Assembly: GCF_003576645.1 (NCBI RefSeq)
Contig: NC_044927.1
Span: 14,801,272 to 14,865,271 of the forward strand
Length of the DNA: 64,000 nucleotides
Source: Ipomoea triloba
Taxonomy: Eukaryota; Streptophyta; Magnoliopsida; Solanales; Convolvulaceae
Direction: 5' to 3'
A program made the position numbers and the translations under genes. Below are positions 35,800-46,279 of this stretch, in pieces (the stretch's first letter is position 1; each line of letters begins with the position of its first letter). The notes under the pieces are model-generated. The model had not been told where the DNA came from. It saw only the letters and a program-made list of their open reading frames with translations, and did no database searches.

Positions 35800-36110
35800 G
35801 AAATTACCGCGCAGCATTTGCCGAAATATCTTGTTGTTTTTGTTTACTGGAGTTGAAGGCTGTGGCAAAAATGGAGGCAAAGGAGATGGGAGGAGGCGGA
35901 GAGATTGAGCATAGGAGATGGGAGGAGACGAAAAGAGTGAGCGGCAAAAATGCGAGAAAGCAGAGAGTAGCGAGCGGACGATGATAAATATCAATCCTCT
36001 GGCAAAAAGAGAGAAGAGAGAGAAACGATGAGGTAGAGAAAGGGGATGGTGAGAAGCACATGTTAACCCGTATAATAAACGGCCCGACCCGTCTCACACA
36101 AGTTTTTGCC

Positions 36111-36998
36111 ATATATATTTTATTAGGAATTCTATTTTAATTTACAATTGTATTACGAATAGGAATTGTATTACCGTATTTTACAATATTACGCAAACCA
36201 TAATAGTATAGGAGTGTTTTGGACATGAAGTTAAAACTGGAGATATTGTTTTTATTAATCGTATAGATTGCATTGCAGAGAAATATATATACTATATTAT
36301 TACGATTAGTAATTTTAATCTACAATTGTATTACGAATAGGAACGTAGGAAAGAATCTATATTTTATTAGGAATTCTATTTTAATTTACAATTGTATTAC
36401 GAATAGGAATTGTATTACCGTATTTTACAATATTGCGCAAGCCATAATAGTATAGGAGTGTTTTGGGCGTGAATTTAAAACTGGAGATATTGTTTTTATT
36501 AATAGTATAGAATGCATTGCAGAGAAATATATATACTGTATTGTTACGATTAGTACTTTTAATCTACAATTGTATTACGAATAGGAACGTAGGAAAGAAT
36601 ATATATTTTATTAGGAATTCTATTTTAATTTACAATTGTATTACGAATAGGAATTGTATTACCGTATTTTACAATATTACGCAAACCATAATAGTATAGG
36701 AGTGTTTTGGACGTGAAGTTAAAACTGGAGATATTGTTTTTATTAATAGTATAGATTGCATTGCAGAGAAATATATATACTGTATTATTACGATTAGTAA
36801 TTTTAATCTACAATTGTATTACGATAGGAACGTAGGAAAGAATTTATATTTTATTAGGAATTCTATTTTAATTTACAATTGTATTACGAATAGGAATTGT
36901 ATTACCGTATTTTCCAATATTACGCAAACCATAATAGTATAGGAGTATTTTGGGCGGAAAGTTAGAATTGAGGATATTGTTTTTATTAATAGTATAGA
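36111..36998 (-). repeat. 244-bp tandem array of Helitron 5' termini, right part
   Basis: It resumes after the MULE. Unit ends (GA before T on the plus strand) fall at 36267, 36511, 36755 and 36998: spacings 244, 244 and 243. The split unit adds up to 90 + 6 + 148 = 244 bp when copia, MULE and their duplications are removed. Confidence 0.9.
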
Positions 36999-37090
36999 TA
37001 AGAAAGTCACGCATTTAAATTCAAGCATGCGCCCATCCAGATAGTGAATTTCAATAATGGGCCCGTTTAACTTCGAAGGGGACACTAGCT

Positions 37091-37362
37091 AGTGGTCACG
37101 GCAAATTATTGCATGGACGACGGTTCACACAGCTGTGTGATCAAAAATAAAAAGTACATTATTTTTGTACTGAAGGTACATTATTTTTGTATTGTAGGTA
37201 CATTATTTGATAGTATATATCAAATAATGTACCTTCAGTACAAAAATAATGTACTCTAAAATAATGTACCTACAATACATAAATAATGTACCTTCAGTAC
37301 AAAATAATAAAAACAATTGTGTGGACCATGGTTTATGCAATAATGATTGGGTGGTCACTTTG
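37091..37362. mobile_element. Foldback element A
   Basis: Imperfect terminal inverted repeats: AGTGGTCACGGCAAATTATT at the left, and AGTGACCACCCAATCATTAT as the reverse complement of the right end. The middle is a cluster of inverted and direct copies of AGGTACATTATTTTTGTACT-like words (37150-37300), giving a large hairpin. Non-coding. Confidence 0.6.
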
Positions 37363-37380
37363 AATACCAGTTGTTATGCC

Positions 37381-37817
37381 ATGTACTTGGGTCCATCTTG
37401 CAAGGTGGGTCTGAGTCTATATTTACAATTTCATAATTATATGTTCATAATTTCATAATTCCATGTTCACAGTTTTATAATTTCATGGTCACAATCTCAT
37501 AATTTCATGTTCACAATTTCATAGCTCTGCGTTCACAATTTCATAACTCTATGTTCACAATTTTACAATTCTATGTTCACATTTTCATAACTTTATGTTC
37601 AACAGTATCAAAACTCTATGTTCAACAGTATAACACAATTTTTGAATCTATATAACAAAATTGTGAATATAGAGTTCAAAAGTTGTAAATATTGAGTAAT
37701 GTAATTTTGTACATTGAGATCTAAAATTGTGAATATAGAGTTCTAAAATTGTGAACATAGAATTCTAAATTTATCAACATAGACCCGGGTACACCTTGCA
37801 AGGTGAACCCGGTCCAT
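37381..37817. mobile_element. Foldback element B with internal short tandem repeat
   Basis: The arms at 37381-37420 and 37779-37817 are about 39 bp, inverted and similar, each containing the palindrome CACCTTGCAAGGTG or a variant. Between them, TATGTTCACAATTTCATAAT-like words repeat about ten times and then appear inverted (TTGTGAATATAGAGTTC). Confidence 0.6.
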
Positions 37818-38180
37818 AGGATAATTTGCCTAGTATTTTTTGGTTTTTTTTTTAAATATACTAAATGGTCATTGCCATGCAAATATGCAATGGTCATCTG
37901 ATTTTTTTTTTAATTTGTTTTTAAATTTTTTTAAATGAATATGAAATGTAATTTTTAAACTAATTCATAATTTTAATAATATATATTTTAATTGAAATTT
38001 TATAATTATCAATTAAATTAAAAATTTTCATGCTTAAATTAAGTATAAATAATTATAATTATAATTATAATTTTGAAATGATACTCCGTAATAAATAAAA
38101 AAAATTAATTAAAATATAGTTGATATAGATGGTATAATGGTCCATAAAAAAAAAACTTGGAATAAAACCTCAAACTATTT
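37818..38180. other. AT-rich spacer
   Basis: Very AT-rich, with (ataatt)n-like stretches. No gene or terminal repeat recognised. Confidence 0.4.
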
Positions 38181-38189
38181 TTTGTATAT

Positions 38190-38450
38190 ATGTAGTTGTT
38201 ATATTTTATGCTTATTGTATAGTGGTATTGATGAATGTAATTATTTATTCTTTTTCACCTCATATTTTATATATGTAGCTGAGGCAAATCACCAACGCAT
38301 GCTTATTGGTATTGATGAATGTAATTATCTATTCTTTTTCACCTCCCACACGTGGGGAGGCAAATCACCAACGCTCCCACTGGGAATCAAACCTGTGACC
38401 TCTCAGATAGGAGAGCCACAGCTATACAGCTTGACCACAAGCTCTTTCGC
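38190..38450 (-). mobile_element. tRNA-derived SINE
   Basis: The minus strand has an A-box-like TGGTCAAGCTGTATAGCTG (38421-38439) and a B-box-like GGTTTGATTCC (38383-38393) about 40 bp apart, the internal Pol III promoter of tRNA-derived SINEs. The body then continues GGGAGCGTTGGTGATTTGCC. Its 3' part is duplicated: the AGGTGAAAAAGAATA...ATTACATTCATCAATACCA segment occurs twice (38190-38270 and 38305-38350 regions). Target duplications were not resolved. Confidence 0.55.
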
Positions 38451-38749
38451 ATCAATATGTAAATTGTATAGTGAAACAGTCAGCCCAACCATATTGAGTA
38501 TTGACCCAACAAAATTCTACCCTCTGTCGCTTTTTCTTATTAGTTCATCCTCCACCCTTTCATAATTCATTTATCGATAAATATAGGCTGAGAGATCTCA
38601 TTATTTAAGCAGGCAAAAAACACCTAAAAATTCATAAGTGCTAGAGCTTGAACATCAAATAGCAACTGGCCTGTTAGTTGTTTGTCTAAGAATTCTCAAA
38701 AATCAACATGGAGTTGAAGCAGACCCAGATTCACAATTTATACCAAAAT

Positions 38750-39665
38750 GTTAGGAGTATGAGTTCTGTGTATTCAAGGCAACCGTTCTGTGTATTCTAG
38801 GCAACCGTTCTGTGTATTCATGTTAGTAACACAGGTTGTGATGTGTTTGTGCATTCGAATGTTTAGGAGAATGAATTCTGTTTATTTTGTGTCAATATTC
38901 TGTGTATTCTATGAAGACATTCTGTGTATTCTAGGCAATCGTTCTGTGTATTCATGTTAGTAACACAGGTTGTGATGTGTTTGTGCATTCGAATGTTAGG
39001 ATTATGAGTTTTGTGTATTTTGTATCAATATCCTGTGTATTCTAGGCAACCGTTTTATGTATTCTAGGCAACCGTTCTGTTTATTCTAGGCAACTGTTCT
39101 GTGTATTCTGTTAGTAACACAGATTGTGATGTGTTTGTGCATTCGAATGTTTAGGAGAATGAATTCTGTTTATTTTGTGTCAATATTCTGTGTATTCTAT
39201 GAAGACATTCTGTGTATTCTAGGCAATCGTTCTGTGTATTCATGTTAGTAACACAGGTTGTGATGTGTTTGTGCATTCGAATGTTAGGATTATGAGTTTT
39301 GTGTATTTTGTATCAATATCTTGTGTATTCTAGGCAACCGTTCTGTGTATTCTAGGCAACTGTTCTGTGTATTCATGTTAGTAACACAGGTTGTGACGTG
39401 TTTATGCATTCGAATGTTAGGATGACGAGTTTTGTGCATTTTGTGTCAATATTCTGTGTATTCTAGGCAACTGTTTTATGTATTCTAAGCAACCGTTCTG
39501 TGTATTCGTGTTAGTAACACAAGTTGTGATGTGTTTGTGCATTCAAATGTTAGGAGGATGAGTTCTGTGTATTTTGTGTCAATATTCTGTGTATTATAGG
39601 CAACCGTTCTATGTATTCATGTTAGTAACACAGGTTGTGATGTGTTTGTGCATTCGAATGTTAGG
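38750..39665. repeat. Minisatellite (TTCTGTGTATTCTAGGCAACCG)
   Basis: About 22-bp words TTCTGTGTATTCTAGGCAAC recur more than 15 times. They are arranged in higher-order blocks with GTTAGTAACACAGGTTGTGA and GTGTTTGTGCATTCGAATGT. No protein is conserved across copies. Confidence 0.85.
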
Positions 39666-39666
39666 A

Positions 39667-40225
39667 TACACAGAATATAAGCCCAAGTATTATCTCTTAT
39701 GTTCCATGGATTGATTCGTTGGATCCTCCTCCTTCAAAAGTTGAATAAAAGCAAAAGCATCTTTACCTTTCTTGATAATTATGTCAATCCCGACCTCTTT
39801 AGAGTGTTGTTTGTTCTTCTTTGTAGAGCGCTCCTTTGTCCTTAATTATCAAATCACTACAAGAAAAATCACAAGTCGCAACGGAAACATCGCGACGGAA
39901 CGTAATCCGTTGTTGATTTGCGATGTTTTTTGCAACGGAACGTGTNTACACAGAATATAAGCCCAAGTATTATCTCTTATGTTCCATGGATTGATTCGTT
40001 GGATCCTCCTCCTTCAAAAGTTGAATAAAAGCAAAAGCATCTTTACCTTTCTTGATAATTATGTCAATCCCGACCTCTTTAGAGTGTTGTTTGTTCTTCT
40101 TTGTAGAGCGCTCCTTTGTCCTTAATTATCAAATCACTACAAGAAAAATCACAAGTCGCAACGGAAACATCGCGACGGAACGTAATCCGTTGTTGATTTG
40201 CGATGTTTTTTGCAACGGAACGTGT
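39667..40225. other. 279-bp exact duplication around a single N (probable assembly artefact)
   Basis: 39667-39945 and 39947-40225 read identically and are separated by a single N at 39946. Both start TACACAGAATATAAGCCC and end GGAACGTGT. The first copy already includes a CACTA left end (39856-39945), so the duplication is best explained as two overlapping contigs joined without merging. Confidence 0.85.
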
Positions 40226-41897
40226 TCGTCATGATTTTGCGTCGGAAATCGTGACAGAATTCTGTTCCGTAGTGATTTTTGGCGCAAAGTGTGTAAAAAT
40301 CCTTGAAAATTTTGGCGCCCAAATTTTGGTGATGGATTTTGCGATGGAATTAAGTTCTGTCACCGCAATGGCGACGGAAAAGGCAACGACCTATGGGTTC
40401 GTCGCGATTTTACGACATAATAGGCGACGAAAATAAATTCCATCGCGATATTTGGCGCAAAGTGAAAAATTTTCCCACATAATATTTGCACCAAGGAATT
40501 GACGACGGAGGCTGACGATGGAAATTGCGATGGGTATTTTTTTCGTCACAAAAGTATTTAAATTTTGAAGTAAAGTTTATTTTTACTACAAAATCATACG
40601 ACAAAATGAATTTCGTCGCCAATATGTTGACATGTTGGCGACAGAAAATGCGGCGCCGTACATGTCTGTCGCTCTATGGTGATGGAATCAGCAGCGGAAA
40701 TTAATTTTCTTGTGATGTTTGGCGCAAAGATAGATTTGACATTTGAGGTTGCGACGAAACTTGTGACAATTGTTCTATCAGTTACTAAAATATTTGATTT
40801 TTTAAGTAAAGTTTATTTTCGCTACAGAATGGGATGACGGAATCGATTCTATCGCAATATGTTAACATTGTAGCGATAAAAAATGCAAAGCCCCACATGT
40901 CTGTCGCACTATGGTAATAGAATCAGCAACGAAAATTAATTATCTTGCAATGTTTGGCACGAAGATAGATTTGATATTTGAGGTTGGCGACGGAACTTGC
41001 GACAATCGTTCTTTCAGTCACTAAAATATTTATTTTTTAAGTAAAATTTATTTTCGCTACACAATGGGACGACGAAATCAATTCTGTCCCCAATATGTCA
41101 ACATATTGGCGACAAAAAATGCGACACCCAACATGTTCGTTGCGCTATAGCGATAGAATTGTCAATAAAAATTAATTTTGTTACGATTTTTTACACAAAG
41201 AAATTAAATGTTACTTCGTATTTCCTAAAATATAAATACTAAATTTATAAAATAAAAAAAAAAGAATGGTTTACAATAATATAAATATCTAAAATCTAAA
41301 TTAAAAAAATTATAGGAGTGAACGAATGTTCCCATGATTTATGTATGTATTTTATGTTTATTGAGTTGTACCTTGTACATTATTGCACTACAAATTTTGT
41401 ACTATCAATTTTATCAGACAAAATCATCTTACACCGTTAAACTTCCTTGAACATATATTAAATGTTACCATAATTATATTCAATCATTTACCATATCTAA
41501 AATATTTACTTTAATTAAAACCATAGTCTTAGAGTTGGACAACCTCAACTTTTACTGAAGCTTTCATGGAGCCTTGATTCATTACTCTTATACAGACTTT
41601 GTTAGAAATCATTGTAAGAGTATATTATTTCTTCTATTGAGAACGTGTTAGTTCGTCATGTTAGTTGATTAACGAATTAAATTGCTCATGTGTTAGCAAG
41701 AGCTTCAGGTTCTTATACTGGTTTGAGAAAGTGGGTCTCAATCCTGGCCTCTTAATTGTATTTCTAATATTATTTTCAGTTAATAGCGTTGCATTGTTCC
41801 TTTTCAAAAAAGAAAAAGAAGTAATTATACAATAATAATTACCTAAATTATCAGCTATACTTTTAATATAATATGAATTTCTTTAAAAAAAAAATTA

Positions 41898-42149
41898 CTC
41901 CCTCTGTACCATTTTACCTGTCTTACTTTTCTTTTTAGTTTGTTTCAAAATGTTGTCCTCTTTCCGAAATTGAACATCTCCATCATTTTACTTTTCCCAA
42001 TTTACCCTTATGACTTTTGCTTTCTTTATTGCTTTTATTTCCAAAGTGAAAAAAGTAAGGGGCATAATTGGAAAGTACATTACATTTACTTTAATTTCTT
42101 AAAAAGCATGCAAAAAGCAAATGAGACAACCAATTTGGGACGGAGGAAG
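41898..42149. mobile_element. Stowaway (Tc1/mariner) MITE
   Basis: Ends CTCCCTCTGTACC and, inverted, CTTCCTCCGTCCC, flanked by TA on both sides (41896-41897 and 42150-42151). 252 bp. It lies inside the CACTA element. Confidence 0.85.
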
Positions 42150-42687
42150 TATATACTATTGTTTAAAGAAATATTTTATTATATAAGTAAAATTTTAATA
42201 GTAAGTGTTATTATTTGACATCTATTTTTATGCATGATACATATAAAAAATTAAAGAATTTACTTACCTCTAATATGTCAATTTGATTAACTTAGGGACG
42301 AAAATATTAAATAAAACAAACAATTAAAAAATTTAACGCTTTGACAGAAAACTTCCGCTAAAGACACTGTTCGCAACCCACCGCGTCGTTTGCAACCTAC
42401 CTCTACCTGTCCTCCACAACCCATATTTGTCGCCCACAGCCAGCCTTCCACCAAATCCGTCTCTCGCCACTGTCTCCATCGCTTGGGCAATTTTTTTTTA
42501 TGAATTATTATATTGTTGTTTAGACATGAATTTAATATTAAGTACAACATTAAGTTTTTTGAACTATAAAGTAGTATTACTTTTATATTACAATTGACAA
42601 ATTATATTGTATTTTAATTTTAATAATGTTTTTTTATAAATATAATTGCATATTAAAATTTTAAATACTAACATTAGAATTTTAACA

Positions 42688-42690
<3 letters not shown>

Positions 42691-42718
<28 letters not shown>

Positions 42719-42719
42719 T
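42691..42719. repeat. (AAT)n microsatellite
   Basis: About nine AAT triplets in the CACTA interior. Confidence 0.9.
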
Positions 42720-43319
42720 ACCAAAATATTAAAAAATATTGTAATTCTGTAGTAGAATCGTGGCGAAATGTAATTCTAGCGACATAATATTCGTCATCAT
42801 TATGGCGATGAAATTTGTGATGGGAAGTTTTTTGTTGTCCAAAATGCGACAGAATTTTGTGACGGATGATAAAATTTGCATTAAAAAATTTAGCGACGGA
42901 ATTGCAACGGCAATTATTTCCGTCGTTATATTTCACGACGGAAATAGGCGATGGAATATGAGTTTCGTGACGAAATATTTTCTCAAGCGATGGCGATGGA
43001 AGGAAACGTTTCTGTCGCCTAAATTGCGACGGGATCACGACGGATTGATTTCCGTCGCTTACATTACGACAGAAAATTTTGTCGCCTTTTCCGTCACCAA
43101 CGCTCGCGATGGATTATTTTCGTCACGAAATGAAATACGACAAGCCTGGAGGCTACGGAATGAATTCCGTCACGAAAATGCAAAATTCCGTCGCAAAATG
43201 CAATTCACAACAGAATTTTGCGTTTTCGCGACAGAAAAATTCCGTCGCGAGTCACATATTTTCTTGTAGTGTATAGTTTATTCTTAGAGTTGAAGGTATT
43301 AAATATGGTCTAGGTTATT

Positions 43320-43760
43320 TTTATGCTTATAGTGCAAATTTTCTTGCCATACAAAGCACATTTTTGTGCCTACCAGTGCACTTTCTTATGGCTATACCAA
43401 ATGGAATTGCATAGACATTGCGGTGCATAATTTTCAACCATATAGTGCAAGTTTTTGTGCCTAGTAGTGCACATTTTCTTAATTAACAATACAAGTTGCT
43501 CAGTCATAGAGTTAGGCTATTATCCATCTTATGGCTTGAGTTTATGCTCTGTAGTGCATGTTTTTGTGCTATACAGAGAAGAAATATGTCCCTAACAGTG
43601 CACATTCTTGTGGCTAATCAACTAAAAATGCACAAATCACACTATTTTTTCATAAATACTTGCAGTGCATAATTTTCAACCGTAGAGTGCAAATATTTGT
43701 GCCTAGTAGTGCACATTTTCTAAACTAACAGTGCATGTTGTTCAGTCGTACAGTTCAGGC
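43320..43760. repeat. TGCAC-rich degenerate repeat
   Basis: Words such as TTTTTGTGCCTAGTAGTGCA and AGTGCACATTTTCTT recur at irregular spacing. Similar patches lie at 11670-11810 and 62455-63215. Confidence 0.6.
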
Positions 43761-43782
43761 TATCATCCATCTTTTAGGTTAG

Positions 43783-43966
43783 TTTTATGCTCGTATACTA
43801 ATAATCTCATGTTTTGTTGGATGAAGAAACCAACCAGAAGTACGACATTCCTATGCTGTGCACAACTCAATACTCGCAATTCCCTACAGAAATCAGTATC
43901 AACTTGAGAACCTAGAAACTTGAGTTGTTTTATAGCAACCACCAATCCATCCCTCAGAATCCCGAT
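43783..43966 (-). pseudogene. Receptor-like/PERK-type protein kinase exon fragment
   Basis: The minus strand encodes GILRDGLVVAIKQLKFLGSQ, then DTDFCRELRVLSCAQHRNVV and LLVGFFIQQNMRLLVYEH. This is a kinase N-lobe: the VAIK Lys that binds ATP, the helix-C Glu region (FCREL), the LSCAQHRNVVLLVGF strand and the hinge LLVYE. Similarity stops after YEH, and upstream Gly-loop sequence is missing. It is a fragment of about 60 residues, either captured by a transposon or the relic of a gene. It lies between TGCAC repeats and a candidate Helitron. Confidence 0.75.
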
Positions 43967-44167
43967 CGCTAATCATACTCGATCGTTCGTCGACTTCACT
44001 TTGTGTTTTTCGCTAGACAATTTTACCCCGATCGGTAATCGTATTACAGTTATTTGTAATGCGCTAATTTTGATTTTAATGGCTGAGATCATTTACCAAA
44101 ATTAAATCCAATGGTCTATAATTCATCATATTTCTCACCTAAGGGATTAATTTCACAGAATCCTTTA

Positions 44168-44170
44168 TCT

Positions 44171-44225
<55 letters not shown>

Positions 44226-44955
44226 TACACACTATTATTTTAAAAAAATATTAATATTATAAATGAGCAGCAACATAATGCATTTGTAATATTAATAATT
44301 TTTTTAACTAATAGTGTGTACCTATATATATATATATATATATATATATAGATACACACTATTATTTTAAAAAAATATTAATATTATAAATGAGCAGCAA
44401 CATAATGCATTTGTAATATTAATAATTTTTTTAACTAATAGTGTGTACCTATATATATATATATATATATATATATAGATACACACTATTATTTTAAAAA
44501 AATATTAATATTATAAATGAGCAGCAACATAATGCATTTGTAATATTAATAATTTTTTTAACTAATAGTGTGTACCTATATATATATATATATATATATA
44601 TATAGATACACACTATTATTTTAAAAAAATATTAATATTATAAATGAGCAGCAACATAATGCATTTGTAATATTAATAATTTTTTTAACTAATAGTGTGT
44701 ACCTATATATATATATATATATATATATATAGATACACACTATTATTTTAAAAAAATATTAATATTATAAATGAGCAGCAACATAATGCATTTGTAATAT
44801 TAATAATTTTTTTAACTAATAGTGTGTACCTATATATATATATATATATATATATATAGATACACACTATTATTTTAAAAAAATATTAATATTATAAATG
44901 AGCAGCAACATAATGCATTTGTAATATTAATAATTTTTTTAACTAATAGTGTGTA

Positions 44956-45051
<96 letters not shown>

Positions 45052-45455
45052 TACACACTATTATTTAAAAAAATTATTAATATTATAAATGAGCAGCAAC
45101 ATAATGCATTTGTAGTTGAATTGAGACATGATTTTTGGATATCAATCTGTGAAAATTGTTGAATAGAGATAATTGAAATTAAGTACTATGTATATCCATG
45201 TATAAATATGCATTTATAAGGGATATATCTCTAATTAGAAGAAGACTTTTGTTCATTTTCAAAGACAAAAAAGTTGTAATACAACGTTGAGTACCCTTAA
45301 AATTACAGTGGAATATATTCATCACAATGAATGAAACTTCGACAACTCAAAATAAAAAAAAAATGCATTATATCTATTTCAAAATGATTTACTAATTTTG
45401 TTTAAACTTTAAATATTGGGTACAAGTCTTTGCGCAAAGCGCGTAGAAAAAACTA

Positions 45456-45456
<1 letters not shown>
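44168..45456 (+). mobile_element. Candidate non-autonomous Helitron containing a MITE satellite
   Basis: The 3' end is well formed: the palindrome CTTTGCGCAAAG with GCGCGTAG, then AAAAAACTAG and T (45428-45457). The 5' end is proposed at A|TCTATACATACATATA (44167/44168). The 3' terminus is more secure than the 5' one. No Rep/helicase frame inside. Confidence 0.4.
44181..45113. repeat. 127-bp satellite made of a palindromic MITE plus (TA)n
   Basis: GATACACACTATTATTTT starts at 44224, 44351, 44478, 44605, 44732 and 44859, exactly 127 bp apart. A seventh, partial copy starts at 45050 after a longer (TA)n. Each unit is itself a foldback: AGATACACACTATTA...AAATATTAATATTA at one end mirrors TAATATTAAT...TAATAGTGTGTACCT at the other, with GAGCAGCAACATAATGC in the loop. 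Confidence 0.9.
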
Positions 45457-45493
<37 letters not shown>

Positions 45494-45962
45494 GATCAAA
45501 TGAGAACTCTTCCCCACATGAGAACTGTGGACTAATCTGAGCCCTTGTCTTGGGTTCGTTTACGGGCTGTGATTTTTCATATTTGTTGGATTATTTATTT
45601 AAATGTATTTATGGAGGGGTGGATTATTAATTTTTTTGTGCATTTGGAATCCTAGTATTTTTATAATTGGATGTTATGCATGATTTTATGAGATATATTT
45701 TTTGTAAGACTGGGTTCTTTCTATAGCTTTGTAATCAATAAAGGTTTCGTCATTTTTTCATTTGTTTGTTCCGATGGAGTCACCGACTATAGGTACATTC
45801 GCCATTTTTTTTTATGTTTTGTCCAAGTATAGTATTGCATAATATATTTTATGGATAGTAAGGTGGCAGTGTAACAAATGAGAATCAGTACGTGTGCGCA
45901 TGTATTATTCTTGGCTTTAAAAACCTGAAATCCAACTCAAATAAAGAACAACAAATGATAGA
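45457..45962. other. (TA)n and unassigned flank
   Basis: (TA)n at 45457-45490 is followed by AAATGAGAACTCTTCCCCAC and ATGAGAACTGTGGACTAATC. A reverse-complement relative (AGTTCTCATGTGGGAGAGG) lies near 63510. No gene seen. Confidence 0.5.
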
Positions 45963-46093
45963 TAGAGATGGTAATGTGTCCCGTCCCCGACGGGGATCCC
46001 CGATCCCCGCCTCGACGAGGACAGGAATGAGAAAGTTTTTCGGGGAACGGGGACGGGGACGGGGATACCCCTCCCCGCCCCGCCCCGTCACCG

Positions 46094-46098
<5 letters not shown>

Positions 46099-46151
<53 letters not shown>

Positions 46152-46262
46152 ATTAATATAATGCCAGTGTAATATAAACTAAGTAATATAATGCCAATGT
46201 TTATGTAAAGTACTGTAATGCCACCTACGCCAATACAGTACATTACATAAACTATAGTAATG
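46099..46262. mobile_element. Palindromic MITE, left arm, with (TA)n
   Basis: (TA)n is followed by ACTAAGTAATATAATGCCA, which recurs inverted in the right arm (TGGCATTATATTACTTAGTG at 59443-59462). The LINE interrupts its loop. Confidence 0.55.
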
Positions 46263-46279
46263 AGAAGCGTGGTGGCAAT

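Larger units (their letters stand above)
32534..36110. mobile_element. MULE-like (Pack-MULE type) element carrying mitochondrial and host-like DNA
   Basis: A perfect 9-bp duplication, atatatatt (32525-32533 and 36111-36119), flanks it; 9 bp is the Mutator hallmark. The left end is GGGTCACATTTGTGTGAGAC. The reverse complement of the right end is GGCAAAAACTTGTGTGAGAC, followed on both sides by GGGTCG. The left TIR has an extra 28-bp palindromic segment (CGTCTCACGG...GTGAGAC). No transposase is present. Cargo includes a tandem array, a MITE, a nad9 fragment and a possible P450-like fragment. Confidence 0.85.
13376..36998 (-). mobile_element. Helitron (minus strand), split by nested insertions
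   Basis: The 3' end is CTAG at 13376-13379, preceded (minus strand) by the hairpin CCGTGC-ATC-GCACGG at 13389-13403. A host T follows, as expected for insertion between A and T. A helicase C-terminal remnant lies just inside. The 5' end reads A|TCTATACTATTAATA on the minus strand. This start occurs first at 16043 and then once per 244-bp repeat, the outermost at 36998, and each has the Helitron TC start. The element is therefore either 2.7 kb (13376-16043) flanked by an array of its own termini, or about 4.5 kb with a terminal array once the copia and MULE insertions are removed. Confidence 0.75.
40135..43271. mobile_element. Non-autonomous CACTA element
   Basis: The left end CACTACAAGAAAAATCAC and the right end (reverse complement CACTACAAGAAAATATGTGA) are canonical plant En/Spm TIRs. 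Flanking trinucleotides are aat and tat, a near match. Both subterminal regions (40150-41170 and 42760-43255) are packed with GCGACGGAA, CGCGACGG and TTCCGTCGC words in both orientations, like transposase-binding subterminal repeats. About 3.1 kb with no transposase frame. A Stowaway MITE and a few AT-rich stretches sit in the middle. Confidence 0.85.

Noticed and set aside
16044..36998. CRISPR-like array
   Set aside because: Units are 244 bp and continuous without unique spacers, in a eukaryotic transposon context.
39667..39945. A second, truncated CACTA element
   Set aside because: The copy is identical to 39947-40225 and ends at the N, so an assembly duplicate is the simpler explanation.
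42287..42550. Minus-strand 87-residue frame in the CACTA interior as a transposase piece
   Set aside because: No similarity to known CACTA transposase motifs; composition fits random open frame.
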